From positions 1-32,202 of the forward strand of contig JACRKB010000012.1 in assembly GCA_016235545.1 (NCBI GenBank): 32,202 nucleotides of DNA. Direction: 5' to 3'. Below the pieces are notes generated by a model. That model had not been told where the DNA came from, made no database searches, and saw only the letters and a program-made list of their open reading frames with translations. The position numbers were made by a program, and so were the translations under genes. This DNA is from Verrucomicrobiota bacterium. Its GTDB lineage: Bacteria > Verrucomicrobiota > Verrucomicrobiia > Limisphaerales > SXTU01. Shown one piece after another: positions 21,675 through 31,188 of the stretch. The first letter of the stretch is position 1. Each line of letters starts with the position of its first letter.

Positions 21675-22703
21675 TTAAAACTGCCTCAAGAACCGCACGT
21701 CGTTCTCGTAGAACAGGCGGATGTCCGTGATGCCGTAGCGGAGCATGGCGATGCGTTCGATGCCGAAGCCGAAGGCCCAGCCGGTCCAGACCTCGGGGTC
21801 GTAGCCGACGTTCTCGAAGACTTGCGGGTGGACCATGCCGCAGCCGGCGATCTCCAGCCAGTCCTTGCCGAGCTTCTTAACGAGGGCGTTGGTGAAATCA
21901 ATCTCCAGGCTCGGTTCGGTGTAGCTGAAGTAGTGCGGGCGGAAGCGCAGCTTCACGTCGCTGCCTAGCACGTCCTTGAACACGGCCTCGACTGTGCCCT
22001 TGAGGTCGCCGACGGTGACGTGCTTGTCCACGTAGAGCCCCTCAATCTGGTGGAAGGTCGGATTGTGCGTGGCGTCGGCATTGTCGCGGCGATAGACGCG
22101 GCCCGGCACGATGATGCGGATGGGCGGGGGCTGGGACTGCATCACGCGGATTTGCACCGATGACGTATGCGTGCGGAGCAGGGGTAGTTTCGCCTCTGGT
22201 GTTGAGAGTTTGCAGTTGTCGCCAACGTAAAACGTGTCTTGTGCATCACGCGCGGGGTGGTCGGCGGGGGTGTTGAGTGCGTCGAAGCAGTGAAGCTCGT
22301 CCTCGATCTCTGGGCCGTCGGCGACGGCGAAGCCGACTTTGCGGAAGGCGCGGACAATGTCTTCCGTGACTTGCGTGAGCGGGTGGAGCTTGCCCACCGC
22401 GCGGCGGCGGCCGGGCTGCGTCCAGTCAGTCGGCTCCTTCGGGAGGGAGGCCTTGAGTTCGAGTTCGCTGCGGCGGGCGGCGAGGGCGGTTTCGAGCTCG
22501 ACCTTCGCGGCGTTGATCGCTTTGCCGGCAGCGGGCTTTTCCTCCTTGGGCAGAATGCCGAGCTGTTTCATCAGCGCGGTGAATTTGCCGTCGCCGCCGA
22601 GGAACGCGCCCTTGGCCTGTTCCAACGCGGGCAGGTCGGGGGCGGCGGCGAGGGCGGTGAGCGCCTCGGCTTTCAACGTGTCGAGCTGGGCCAGTAGTGA
22701 CAT
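21675..22703 (-). CDS. pheS: Phenylalanine--tRNA ligase alpha subunit
   Basis: This 342-aa catalytic subunit has an N-terminal coiled coil (to about residue 90), then class II aaRS motifs: HPLTQVTEDI, the motif 2 region PIRIIVPGRVYRRDNADATHNPTFHQIEGLYVD, and motif 3 GWAFGFGIERIAMLRYGI. It joins PheT to charge tRNA-Phe. It follows rpmI-rplT in the conserved bacterial order, but a hairpin terminator separates them. pheT is displaced by about 1.9 kb of inserted genes. Confidence 0.97.
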   Translation of the reverse strand: MSLLAQLDTLKAEALTALAAAPDLPALEQAKGAFLGGDGKFTALMKQLGILPKEEKPAAGKAINAAKVELETALAARRSELELKASLPKEPTDWTQPGRRRAVGKLHPLTQVTEDIVRAFRKVGFAVADGPEIEDELHCFDALNTPADHPARDAQDTFYVGDNCKLSTPEAKLPLLRTHTSSVQIRVMQSQPPPIRIIVPGRVYRRDNADATHNPTFHQIEGLYVDKHVTVGDLKGTVEAVFKDVLGSDVKLRFRPHYFSYTEPSLEIDFTNALVKKLGKDWLEIAGCGMVHPQVFENVGYDPEVWTGWAFGFGIERIAMLRYGITDIRLFYENDVRFLRQF

Positions 22704-22747
22704 GACGCGGGAGAATTCAGGAGTCGGAATTTAGAAGCCAGTAGAAA

Positions 22748-22778
22748 GCAAAACGGGCGGCCTGTGCAGGTCCGCCCG
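22748..22778 (-). terminator. Terminator or attenuator between rplT and pheS
   Basis: On the minus strand a perfect 7-bp GC stem (22772-22778 with 22754-22760) is followed by TTTTGC. It lies downstream of rplT and 45 nt before the pheS start, so it either ends the ribosomal-protein transcript or lets part of it read through into pheS. Confidence 0.75.
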
Positions 22779-22806
22779 GTGCTTGAAAAGCGATTGAAGT
22801 ATCCCG

Positions 22807-23190
22807 TCAGGCCTTCGCGAGAGTCGCTGCTGGCTTGGCTGCGAGTGCAGCCTTGGCGGCATTGATCAGCTCGTCAAACGCGGCGGCATCCGTCGCGGCC
22901 AAATCGGAGATGACCTTGCGGTCGAGCCCGATCTTGGCGGCCTTGAGGCCCTCCATGAAGCGGCTGTAGGTCAGGCCGGCGGCGCGGGCGGCGGCGTTGA
23001 TGCGGACCTGCCAGAGGCGGCGGTAGAGGCGCTTCTTGGTCTTGCGGTCGCGATAGGCGTATTGGCGCGCGTGGTCCACCGCGTCGGAGGCGTAGCGGTA
23101 GAGTTTCGAGCGCCGCATACGATACCCCTTCGCGGCGGTGATCATCTTTTTACGGCGCTTGCGTGAGGCGGGAGCGTTGGTTACGCGCAT
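22807..23190 (-). CDS. rplT: 50S ribosomal protein L20
   Basis: This 127-aa protein carries the L20 hallmark blocks RRKKMITAAKGYRMRRSKLYRYA, YAYRDRKTKKRLYRRLWQVRINAAARAAGLTYSRFM and KVISDLA. The C-terminal Ala-rich tail is slightly longer than usual. It binds 23S rRNA early in 50S assembly and in some bacteria represses its own operon. It follows rpmI by 44 nt. Confidence 0.97.
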   Translation of the reverse strand: MRVTNAPASRKRRKKMITAAKGYRMRRSKLYRYASDAVDHARQYAYRDRKTKKRLYRRLWQVRINAAARAAGLTYSRFMEGLKAAKIGLDRKVISDLAATDAAAFDELINAAKAALAAKPAATLAKA

Positions 23191-23234
23191 GGATTAGATA
23201 AAGGTTGAATCTTGAAGGGCGAAAGTTGAGGCGA

Positions 23235-23444
23235 TCAGTGGCTGAAGGGCAGACACGACTTGATGCGATACTCGTCGGTCTTGTCAACGAGCGCACGCTT
23301 GCCGAGGAAGCGGCGGCGCTTGGCCCCTTTGCCGCTGAGCAAGTGGCGGCGGCCGGCGCGCGCGCGGAGGATCTTGCCACTGCCGGTCACCTTGAACCGT
23401 TTGGCCACTGACTTTCTGGTCTTAATACCTTTGGGGCGACGCAT
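23235..23444 (-). CDS. rpmI: 50S ribosomal protein L35
   Basis: This 69-aa basic protein reads KTRKSVAKRFKVTGSGKILRARAGRRHLLSGKGAKRRRFLGKRALV, which is L35. It is the first gene of the block; infC, its usual upstream neighbour, is not here, and ychF diverges instead. The 181-nt gap to ychF holds both promoters and an AT-rich stretch. Confidence 0.96.
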   Translation of the reverse strand: MRRPKGIKTRKSVAKRFKVTGSGKILRARAGRRHLLSGKGAKRRRFLGKRALVDKTDEYRIKSCLPFSH

Positions 23445-23625
23445 AATTTGAACTGGTTCTCAAAAAAGAGGGCGCACTGTAGGCAACGACCACATGTGGT
23501 GCAAGGGGTAATTTTCCTTTTGTCTGCGGCCGAGTTGCAGAATGAGCGAGTCAGCTCGGGCAATCTCCCGTGCCCGCCTTTACGCTTGCAAAGCCACTGC
23601 TGCCGCGCACGCTCTGCGCCCTCTT

Positions 23626-24729
23626 ATGCTCAAAGCTGGAATCGTCGGTCTGCCCAATGTCGGCAAGTCCACCCTTTTCAACGCCGTCACTCGCACCCGC
23701 AAGGCCGAGGCGGCGAACTACCCCTTCTGCACAATTGACCCAAACATCGGCGTCGTCACCGTGCCCGACGACCGGATGTATGTGCTGCAGAAGATCGCGA
23801 AGACCAGCGTCGTCATTCCGGCGGCCATCGAGTTCGTGGACATCGCAGGCCTCGTGAAGGGCGCGAGCGCGGGCGAGGGCCTGGCCAACAAGTTTCTCAC
23901 CCACATCCGCGAGGTGGACGCGATCGTGCAGGTCGTCCGCTGCTTCGAGGACGCTGACATCCACCACGTCACGGGCACCGTGGACCCGGTGCGCGACATC
24001 GAGATCATCCACACCGAACTGGTCCTCGCAGACCTCGACTCGGTGAAGAAGCGGCGCGAAAGGATCGCCCGCGACGTGAAGCGCGGCGAGAAGCCTGCCA
24101 TCGCCGAGGACGCCGTCCTCGCCAAGTTCGAGCCCGTGCTTGATGCCGGCAAGCTCGCGCTCTCCGTGCAACTCACGCCCGAGGAGAGGGTCATCTCGCG
24201 CACGTTCTGGCTGCTCACGGACAAGCCCACCATCTTCGCCTGCAATGTGAAGGAGTCCGATCTCGCCACCGCCGAGGCGAATGCCTACGTGCAGAAAGTC
24301 CGCGACTACGCCAAGACACACCTGGCCTGCGAAGCCGTCGTCATCAGCGCGCAGATCGAGAGCGACCTCATTGACCTTTCGCCCGAGGAGGCGAAGGCGT
24401 TCCTGAAGGAGCTTGGCGTGGACGAGAGCGGCGTGGGCGCGCTCATTCGCGGCACTTACCATTTGCTCGGCCTGCGCACCTATTTCACGGCGGGCGAGAA
24501 GGAGGTCCGCGCGTGGACCATCCACGCCGGTGACACCGCACCCAAGGCGGCGGGCGTCATCCATTCAGACTTCGAGCGCGGATTCATCAAGGCCGAGACC
24601 GTCGCCTATGACGATCTCGTGAAGCTCGGCTCCGTGGGCGCCGCACGCGAGAAGGGCCTCTATCGGATGGAGGGCAAGGAATACGTGGTCAAGGACGGCG
24701 ACGTGCTGCTCTTCAAGTTCAACGTGTGA
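23626..24729 (+). CDS. ychF: Redox-regulated ATPase/GTPase YchF (OLA1 family)
   Basis: This 367-aa Obg-related P-loop NTPase has [16 protein letters not shown] (G1), [21 protein letters not shown] (G3 and switch), an NVKE variant of NKxD (G4), and a C-terminal TGS/ubiquitin-like domain ([22 protein letters not shown] to the end). I use ATG 23626; the frame is open from 23542 but without family similarity. The switch reads GEGLAN where most members have GEGLGN. The role is ribosome-associated stress regulation by family. Confidence 0.95.
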   Translation: MLKAGIVGLPNVGKSTLFNAVTRTRKAEAANYPFCTIDPNIGVVTVPDDRMYVLQKIAKTSVVIPAAIEFVDIAGLVKGASAGEGLANKFLTHIREVDAIVQVVRCFEDADIHHVTGTVDPVRDIEIIHTELVLADLDSVKKRRERIARDVKRGEKPAIAEDAVLAKFEPVLDAGKLALSVQLTPEERVISRTFWLLTDKPTIFACNVKESDLATAEANAYVQKVRDYAKTHLACEAVVISAQIESDLIDLSPEEAKAFLKELGVDESGVGALIRGTYHLLGLRTYFTAGEKEVRAWTIHAGDTAPKAAGVIHSDFERGFIKAETVAYDDLVKLGSVGAAREKGLYRMEGKEYVVKDGDVLLFKFNV

Positions 24730-24861
24730 GCCGAAGCCGCGCGCGCGATCCTCAACGGTCGGGGACATGGAGGGACCGTTGTGCAGGCTGGCGCTTTCCC
24801 TGTCCTTGAAGCCACCTGCTCTCCGCTGTGTTGCTCCTCCATCAGTCTGCTGCCGCCCGCT

Positions 24862-25815
24862 TCAAAACACTTCCGCCTTCAGCCCGCTTTCCTCACGCAC
24901 ACGCTGGGCGATCGCCGAAAGCGTGCGCAAGGGGAGATGGCCGCAATCCGAGTGAGGCGTGGGCCGGGTCGCGGAATAGATCTGCACGAGCGGGATTTGT
25001 GCGCCTGCTTCCCTCATGCGCCGGAGCCGCTGAACGTAGGCCTCGATCTCGAACTCGGAAGGTCCTTCGCCATTGATGGACGGAAAGAGGCTCTGGATGA
25101 CGACCGGGCGCGCACGGGCCAGGCTGGTGATGTTTGTCTGGATTCTTTCGAGCCGGCAGTCCGGCTTGTTGACACGGTCCATGTATTCCTGCGTGCCGCT
25201 GTCGAGCTTTGCCCAGACCTCATCTCGCGGCGTCAAGAGCTGCAACGCCTCGGCAACTTCCGGCCGGTCCAGACCGCTGGCGTTTGTGATGAGCACGAGC
25301 TTGAAGAACGGGAAGCGGCGGCGCGCACGGAGATGGACCACCGCCTCGACTGCCTCGACGAAGTTTTGGCAGAGCGTCGGCTCGCCGTCTCCGCTCAGTG
25401 TCACATGGCGCAACTCCAGCAACTCCCGGGGCACCTTTTGATAACGCGCCAGTTCACGCAGGCCGCCGGAGTGGATCAAGGCCAGCGTCCGTTCCAGCTC
25501 CGTCATCATCACCGGCACGTTGAGCCACAATTCCTTCGCCGGTTCGCTGCGGTTCACTTCGCAATAGACACAGTCGAAATTGCATCGTTGATCCGGGTTC
25601 ATGTTCACGCCCACGGACAGCCCGCGGGCGCGGGGCGAGATGACGGCATAGACAAAGCGATTGTCGAGGAAGTCGCGCGGGCACCCAAACGCGGGGCCGC
25701 ATGGTGGTGCGGGCTGGCTGGCCGCCACAGCCTCCTCGGCCCTCTTCGTGGCCGACGAATCCTTGCGAACTCCCGCGTCCGCCGCCCGTTCATGAAGCGA
25801 GGATTTCATGCTCAT
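24862..25815 (-). CDS. Radical SAM protein (COG0731-like)
   Basis: This 317-aa protein has the CxxxCxxC [4Fe-4S] motif at Cys78, Cys82 and Cys85 (RCNFDCVYCEV) and the GDGEPTL block typical of the TYW1-like/COG0731 group, then VLITNASGL and WAKLDSGTQEYMDRVN. The start overlaps the stop of the universal stress gene (ATGA), so the two are translationally coupled. The reaction is not known; it is not a tRNA wybutosine enzyme in bacteria. Confidence 0.85.
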   Translation of the reverse strand: MSMKSSLHERAADAGVRKDSSATKRAEEAVAASQPAPPCGPAFGCPRDFLDNRFVYAVISPRARGLSVGVNMNPDQRCNFDCVYCEVNRSEPAKELWLNVPVMMTELERTLALIHSGGLRELARYQKVPRELLELRHVTLSGDGEPTLCQNFVEAVEAVVHLRARRRFPFFKLVLITNASGLDRPEVAEALQLLTPRDEVWAKLDSGTQEYMDRVNKPDCRLERIQTNITSLARARPVVIQSLFPSINGEGPSEFEIEAYVQRLRRMREAGAQIPLVQIYSATRPTPHSDCGHLPLRTLSAIAQRVREESGLKAEVF

Positions 25816-26303
25816 TTTCCCCGCACCACAAACACCGGGCAGGGCGCATGGCGCACCACTCGCTCAGCCGTGCTGCCCAGCAGCGCGTGCTTGAGGCCCG
25901 TGTGGCCGTGTGTGGAGATGATGATGAGGTCCACCTTGAGCATCCGGGCTGCGTCGGTGATTTCGTGGAAGGCGCTGCCAAAGCGCACGAGCACCTGCCC
26001 CACGGTGCCGCGGGGAATTCGGGCCTCTTTGATCAGGCTGGTCAATTTGCCCTTCGCCGCTGCCTTCACCTGGTCGCTCTCCATCACGAGCGGAAATGTC
26101 GAGGCGAAGTCCGGCGTGGCCATTGGCTCGACGACATGCACCAAGGTCAGCTTTGCCTTGAACCGCCGCGCGAAGGCCACGGCGGCCTCCAGCGCCTTGC
26201 GGGAGGGCGGCGAAAAGTCGAGTGGCACCATTATGGAACGGATGTGAAGCGCCGGGGACGAAGCCTTGGCGCGCTTGAGGGCATTGGTGGTCTTGGTTTT
26301 CAT
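25812..26303 (-). CDS. Universal stress protein (UspA family)
   Basis: This 163-aa protein shows the Usp fold: IRSIMVPLDFSPPSRKALEAAVAFARRF at the start and the ATP-binding STHGHTGLKHALLGSTAERVVRHAPCPVFVV at the end (G-x2-G-x9-G-S/T pattern). I use ATG 26303; the open frame upstream lacks similarity. It is coupled to the radical SAM gene, and the next minus-strand gene is an Acg-like nitroreductase, a pairing reminiscent of low-oxygen stress regulons. Confidence 0.9.
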   Translation of the reverse strand: MKTKTTNALKRAKASSPALHIRSIMVPLDFSPPSRKALEAAVAFARRFKAKLTLVHVVEPMATPDFASTFPLVMESDQVKAAAKGKLTSLIKEARIPRGTVGQVLVRFGSAFHEITDAARMLKVDLIIISTHGHTGLKHALLGSTAERVVRHAPCPVFVVRGK

Positions 26304-26788
26304 AAACGTCTTCGTTGTGGCGCAAGCTGCCTCGGCAAGGTCGCACTGCCTACGCGTGCCTTGGGTAAGGCTGGCCGTTTCTTGGCCCGGCCCGGGGCGA
26401 AGCAGGTGCATGCAGAATTTGGCGGTGTTGGGCCTTCATGAGCCGGCTGCTCGTCATCCGCAAGACCAAGCCCCGTGGGAACACTTGCCATTCGGAACGG
26501 TGCGGTTGAACCGTGTGTTCCCGATGCGGAACAATTTTTCAGCCACGGGTGGAACACAGGCAAAACACGGATGCAGGGGAAGACTTTTTACGCAGGGGAG
26601 GAAGGCTACTGCTGGCTTGCTCCTGCATTCCTGTTCTCCTTGCGTGGCTGCTTGTGCGTGTTCCTTTCATGGCTCAACAGCATGTTTCCATTCGACCCTC
26701 CGATGAAACACGGACGAGGCAAGTCGAACTTCAACCGGCGAGCCCGATCCTGCTGGCAATCACGGACCTGCTCCACGTTCCCCGCCAG
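26304..26788. repeat. Intergenic region with a degenerate dispersed inverted repeat
   Basis: No gene is seen in these 485 nt. An inverted pair at 26541-26557 and 26658-26674 is related to the perfect inner pair of the element at 15901-16058 (left arm one mismatch, right arm about 14/17), so this is a decayed copy of that family. Confidence 0.5.
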
Positions 26789-27826
26789 TTACACGGCCGG
26801 CAGCAGCACTTCCTCCACCGTCCGGCGCGGCGTGGGGTTCACGTTCGGTCCGTAGCCGAGGCGCAGGACCAATTGCGGGCAGCCTCCGCGACCGCACAGT
26901 TCCGCCACCTTCGGCCGCAATGAGAGCGTCTCGATGGGCTGGTTGAGGAAGGATGCCCAGACCTCGTCCGCGCGGGCGCGCAGCAGCATCCGGGCGAGCG
27001 CCTGGCCTGCCGACAACCACGCAGTTGGCCCGTCAGCTTCCGTGCCGAGCACCACCAGCCCGGGCGAGTAGGCGGCGATGTCCCGGTTCTTCGCCGCCTG
27101 CCCTTCGCCGAGGTCGAATGTCCGAATCACTATCGGGCCGGCCACGGAAAGCAGGTCCCCGTCATTCTGTGCCGAGTTGGGGATGCCGTCGCGTGCCTGG
27201 CTGTTGTTTGGATGCAGCCATGCGGCAAGTTCGAGCCGGAAGCGCTGGTTCGCCCACTGCTGGCGGTCCCCTTCAGCGACGAGGTCGGCAAGGGTGTTGC
27301 GCTGCTCGCGGCCGTTCACAAAGTGCAGCCATGCTCCCTCACGCTCCGCCGCCTTGACCAGCTCGCGCTGGAGTTGGTCCGGCAACGAATCGTCCCGGAA
27401 GAGCTGCCGGTTCGTTCGACGCCTCGGAATGGCCGCGAACAGCGCCTCTTGCTGCGCAGTCGGCGAATCTTCATCACCCATGCTCACGCGGGCGAGCAGG
27501 TCAGGGTCGCCCGGCGTGGGCAGCAGATGCGTGCGGTCCAGATGGCCGAAGTGCCAGATGGCCACGCGCAGGTGGAGGAGCGCGCAGCCGCAACTGATGA
27601 GGAGCTGACGGTCATCCGGGTCGGTGATGCGCAGCGAGCGGGCACGGTTGGCATACAGTTCCACATCGTTTCCGCGCACCTGAAACATCCAAGGCTGTGT
27701 GTTGTGGTTCGAGGGCGCAAGCACGGCGTAGCGGAGCAAGAACCTGAGCTTGTCTGCCGCCGTCCCCAGGCGGGGATACTCCGCCTCGGTCACATCCCAA
27801 GCGCTGCAATTCGGGTTTGTCTGCAT
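26789..27826 (-). CDS. Acg-type nitroreductase-family protein
   Basis: This 345-aa protein starts MQTNPNCSAW; the frame is open far upstream only as antisense of the efflux gene. The block LLRYAVLAPSNHNTQPWMF (about 28-46) is characteristic of Acg/Rv2032-like members of the nitroreductase superfamily, which bind FMN but often lack an active reductase. Further blocks are FAAIPRRRTNRQLF, GLVVLGTEADGPTAWLSAGQALARMLLRA and RLGYG near the C-terminus. Related genes belong to dormancy or low-oxygen regulons next to universal stress proteins, as here. Function in this organism is unknown. Confidence 0.82.
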   Translation of the reverse strand: MQTNPNCSAWDVTEAEYPRLGTAADKLRFLLRYAVLAPSNHNTQPWMFQVRGNDVELYANRARSLRITDPDDRQLLISCGCALLHLRVAIWHFGHLDRTHLLPTPGDPDLLARVSMGDEDSPTAQQEALFAAIPRRRTNRQLFRDDSLPDQLQRELVKAAEREGAWLHFVNGREQRNTLADLVAEGDRQQWANQRFRLELAAWLHPNNSQARDGIPNSAQNDGDLLSVAGPIVIRTFDLGEGQAAKNRDIAAYSPGLVVLGTEADGPTAWLSAGQALARMLLRARADEVWASFLNQPIETLSLRPKVAELCGRGGCPQLVLRLGYGPNVNPTPRRTVEEVLLPAV

Positions 27827-28099
27827 AACTTGTCGCCAGTGGTTCGACCGGCAGCACCAGCCTGCCCCGCTCCGGTCTCCATGACTCGCCTCTGCTTGGC
27901 CGAGTGTCTCCCTGCGTTGATGCCGCTTCACGCCGGCCCCTCGCGTGTGTGAGTGCGGGACAGTCACCGAGGCGAAGAGTTGTGGAAAATCCCCTGAACA
28001 ATTGCTCATTGTTGTCACTCCCGGCCCAAGAAAGGGCGAGTCTTTCACAACCTTCGCGAAGCCGATCCTCGACACGGGGTGCATCAAGGGACGAGCAAG

Positions 28100-29491
28100 A
28101 TGAACTCCCCGCCCCACAAACAGCAGTGGTTGGTCTGGGCCTCCACAGCCCTCTCCCTGCTGCTGCTGCTGGCTGGCTGCGCCGGAGTGCCGACGCGGGA
28201 GGAGAAGTCTGCCCGGCAGCAACTGGAAACCGTGGCCGTCTCGTATCGGCCCGGCGACGCGCGGCCGGTGCTGCCCGTGTTGAAGGCCGAGTCGCCACTG
28301 AGCGATTTCCTGACGCACGCGATGTTCACCCAGCCGCAGGTCGAGGCGGCGTATTACGACTGGGCGGCCTCGGTGCGGCGCATCACGGTCGAGCGCTCGC
28401 TGCCGGACCCGCGCCTGACTTTCTCGGCGGACATTCAGGACGTGGTGATGGGGCTGATGCCGGGCTTGATGATGGATTTCCCCGGTCCCGGCAAGCTGCG
28501 CGCCGCCGCGAACGTCGCCGCCGCGGAGAGCGATGTGAAGTATTTCGCCTTCGAGTCCGCCGTGCTGCGGACGGCCTTCAATCTCAAGAAGCCCTACTAC
28601 CAGCTTCACTTCCTCGACGCCAAAATCGCCGTCAACCAGGAGATGCTGCGGCTGCTGACCGACGTGGAGAAACTCTCCCGCGCGCGCAACGAGGTCGGCG
28701 CGGTGACGCTTCAGGACGCGCTGCGGGCGCAGATTGAACAGGAGCGGCTCGCGAACGAAATCGCCAACCTCCAGGACTCGCGCAACCCGCTGCTCGCGCA
28801 GTTCAAGGGCGCGCTCGGCTTGAAGGCCGAGGACGTCGCGCCGCCCGTTCCAACGAAGCTGGAAACGACGCCACTCGATTTGAAGTCCGACCGGCTGCTC
28901 ACCGAAGCGCTCGCGCGCAACCCGCGCCTCAAGGCGATGGAAGCTGAAGTCCGCCGCGCCGATGCCTCCATCCGGCTGGCCTACAAGGCGCGCGTGCCGG
29001 ACTTCTCGCTTGGTCTGGAGGTGGACGTGCAGCCCAACCCGGTGATTTTCACGCCGCAAGCCGGCATGACGCTGCCGGTCTGGCGCGACAAGATTGCGGC
29101 GCTGATTGCCGCCGCGCAGGCGGACAAGCAAGCCGCCGCCGCACGGTTCAGCACCGAGCAAATCATGCTGGCGGTGGAGTTCGCGGAGAAGTCGTTCATG
29201 TTCCGCGAGGCGAGCCGAAACCTGGAACTGCTCAACGACCGCCTGCTGCCCAAGGCCCGGCAGTCGCTTGAAGTCGCCCGCTCAGGTTACGCGTCCGGGA
29301 AGGTGGACTTCATCAACCTCATTGACGCGCAGCGCACGCTGCTCGACTTCCGGCTCGCCGAGGTCGAGGCGCGCATCCAGCGCGAGCTGGCGCTGGCCGA
29401 ACTCTCGCTCGTCATACTCGGAACCCCGCCCGCCGGTGCGCCCATCCTGCCGGCGCGCTCGCCCGCGACCAAACCCGGAGGCACGCCATGA
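28100..29491 (+). CDS. Outer-membrane efflux lipoprotein (TolC/CusC family)
   Basis: This 463-aa protein has a lipobox signal (LLLLLAGC, Cys27) and the two-fold repeated helical structure of outer membrane efflux proteins: LPDPRLTFSADIQD and GKLRAAANVAAAESDVKYFAFESAVLRTAF in the first half, then MTLPVWRDKIAALIAAAQADKQAAAARFSTEQ and SGYASGKVDFINLIDAQRTLLDFRLAEVEA in the second. It would form the trimeric outer-membrane channel of the Cus-type pump encoded next. ATG 28100 is chosen because the lipoprotein signal begins there. Its stop overlaps the adaptor gene start (ATGA). Confidence 0.93.
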   Translation: MNSPPHKQQWLVWASTALSLLLLLAGCAGVPTREEKSARQQLETVAVSYRPGDARPVLPVLKAESPLSDFLTHAMFTQPQVEAAYYDWAASVRRITVERSLPDPRLTFSADIQDVVMGLMPGLMMDFPGPGKLRAAANVAAAESDVKYFAFESAVLRTAFNLKKPYYQLHFLDAKIAVNQEMLRLLTDVEKLSRARNEVGAVTLQDALRAQIEQERLANEIANLQDSRNPLLAQFKGALGLKAEDVAPPVPTKLETTPLDLKSDRLLTEALARNPRLKAMEAEVRRADASIRLAYKARVPDFSLGLEVDVQPNPVIFTPQAGMTLPVWRDKIAALIAAAQADKQAAAARFSTEQIMLAVEFAEKSFMFREASRNLELLNDRLLPKARQSLEVARSGYASGKVDFINLIDAQRTLLDFRLAEVEARIQRELALAELSLVILGTPPAGAPILPARSPATKPGGTP

Positions 29492-31005
29492 ACTTCACTC
29501 CACTTCGCACATCCGTTCTCGTCGTCATCGCGCTCGTCGTCGGGTTGCTCGGTGGCGCGCTGGGCGTGAGCTTCCTTCGCAGCGGCGGCGCAGATGCCCC
29601 GGCTCTCGCCGATGGCGCGCAGGTCTGGACTTGCTCCATGCATCCGCAAGTGCGCCTGCCCAAGCCCGGCAAGTGCCCGATTTGCTCGATGCCCTTGATT
29701 CTCGCGAAGTCGGGGGCCAAGTCCACCGGAACCAATGCGGCGGCGGCTTCCGAGTCCATGCTGGAGTTGTCCGACCACGCGCGTGCGATGGCCAGCGTGG
29801 CGACCGCCGTCGTGGAGCGTCGTGCGTTGATGCATGAGATTCGCGCCGTCGGCAAGGTGCAATACAACGAGACCACGCTCGCCGTCATCAACAGCCGCGT
29901 GGACGGTTACATCGAGCGGCTCTACGTGGATTTCACCGGCGTGGACGTGCAACCGGGCGACCACCTCGTGGACCTTTACAGCCCGGACCTCATCGTGGCG
30001 CAGCAGGAACTGCTCATCGCATTGGAGAATCGCGCCAGCACCAACCTCGTCGCATCCGCACGGCTGAAGCTGCTCCGTTGGGGCCTCACGCAGGCGCAGG
30101 TGGACGACCTGACGCAGCACCGGAAAATCAGCGAACGCGTCACGCTGTTCTCGCCCAGTCGCGGCACCGTCACCGAGAAGATGGCCGTGCAGAAGGGCAT
30201 GGTGAAGGCGGGTGAAATGCTCTTCCGCCTCGCGAACCTCGACTCGGTCTGGCTCTACCTCGACGTTTACGAAAGCGAGCTGGGCCGCGTGCAATACGGC
30301 CAGCTTGTGGACCTCACCACCGAGGCGCATCCGGGCCGGACGTTCTCGGGCCGCATCTGGTTCATCAACCCCGTGCTCACCGAGGAGAGCCGCACGGTGA
30401 AGGTGCTCGTGAACATCGCGAACACGGACCACGCGCTGAAGCCCGGGATGTTCGCCAGCGCCGCCATCCGCATCCCGCTGCTGTCCGACGGACGCGCAGC
30501 TCCGACGGGAGTGGCCGGACAATTCACCTGTCCGATGCACCCGCTCGTGCTCCAACCGCAGCCGGGCAATTGCAAATTGTGCGGCATGGCGCTGACGCAA
30601 ATCCCCGGCCCGACCGCGCAGCCCAAACCCGATGAACTCAAAGTCCTCGCCGTGCCGGTCGCAGCGGTGCTCGACAGCGGCGTGCGGACGCTCGTGTATG
30701 TCGAGCGGGCGAAGGGGCAGTTCGCGCCCGTGGAGGTGAAGCTCGGCGCGCGCGCGGGCGATTTCTATCCGGTCCTGAGCGGCTTGAACGGCGGTGAGCA
30801 AGTTGCGGTGCGCGGGAATTTCCTCCTCGACAGCCAGTTTCAAGTGCAGGGCATGCCGAGCCTGTTCTACCCGCAGGGACAGGCAGCAGTTTCCGGCCAT
30901 CAACACGGCGGCGCGGCCACGCCCGCACCGGTAGCGAAGCCCACGGGCCACGAAGGGCACGCCATGCCGAAGGCTGCTCCGAAGCCCGGCGAGCACAAAC
31001 ACTGA
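29488..31005 (+). CDS. CusB-like periplasmic adaptor with two heavy-metal-binding modules
   Basis: This 505-aa RND membrane-fusion protein has an N-terminal anchor (about 8-30), then a small metal-binding module WTCSMHPQVRLPKPGKCPIC (Cys49, His52, Cys63, Cys66). The hairpin, lipoyl and beta-barrel core (GYIERLYVDFTGVDVQPGDHLVDLYSPDLI and onward) follows. A second similar module FTCPMHPLVLQPQPGNCKLC is near residue 348. The C-terminal tail is His-rich (HQHGG, GHEGH, GEHKH). Such modules bind soft metals such as Cu(I)/Ag(I), so copper or silver efflux is likely. It overlaps the lipoprotein gene by 4 nt. Confidence 0.93.
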   Translation: MNFTPLRTSVLVVIALVVGLLGGALGVSFLRSGGADAPALADGAQVWTCSMHPQVRLPKPGKCPICSMPLILAKSGAKSTGTNAAAASESMLELSDHARAMASVATAVVERRALMHEIRAVGKVQYNETTLAVINSRVDGYIERLYVDFTGVDVQPGDHLVDLYSPDLIVAQQELLIALENRASTNLVASARLKLLRWGLTQAQVDDLTQHRKISERVTLFSPSRGTVTEKMAVQKGMVKAGEMLFRLANLDSVWLYLDVYESELGRVQYGQLVDLTTEAHPGRTFSGRIWFINPVLTEESRTVKVLVNIANTDHALKPGMFASAAIRIPLLSDGRAAPTGVAGQFTCPMHPLVLQPQPGNCKLCGMALTQIPGPTAQPKPDELKVLAVPVAAVLDSGVRTLVYVERAKGQFAPVEVKLGARAGDFYPVLSGLNGGEQVAVRGNFLLDSQFQVQGMPSLFYPQGQAAVSGHQHGGAATPAPVAKPTGHEGHAMPKAAPKPGEHKH

Positions 31006-31188
31006 AAACTCGTGAAGACCTTGTCCGCAAAATCCGAAGCCCTGAAAGGGCGACACAAACTCTGGCTCAACCTCGAAGATGATTGTGCCGCCCTTACAAA
31101 GCTTCGATTCGTTTGGCCGACAATCCCAGGGCGTTGCTGCGCTTTGCCCTGGGCTATTTTCTGCCGCCCATTCGCGGCTTCCTGACCT
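31006..31188. repeat. Dispersed repeat between the adaptor and pump genes
   Basis: The 183-nt spacer is far longer than the other junctions in this operon. It contains a CCTGAAAGGGCG block and a strong hairpin CCCAGGGC...GCCCTGGG (31126-31133 with 31146-31153), a form typical of dispersed repeats. No gene is seen. Confidence 0.6.

Noticed and set aside
27827..29161. N-terminal extension of the Acg-like nitroreductase frame
   Set aside because: The extra 445 codons lie antisense to the outer-membrane lipoprotein gene; the family start is at 27826.
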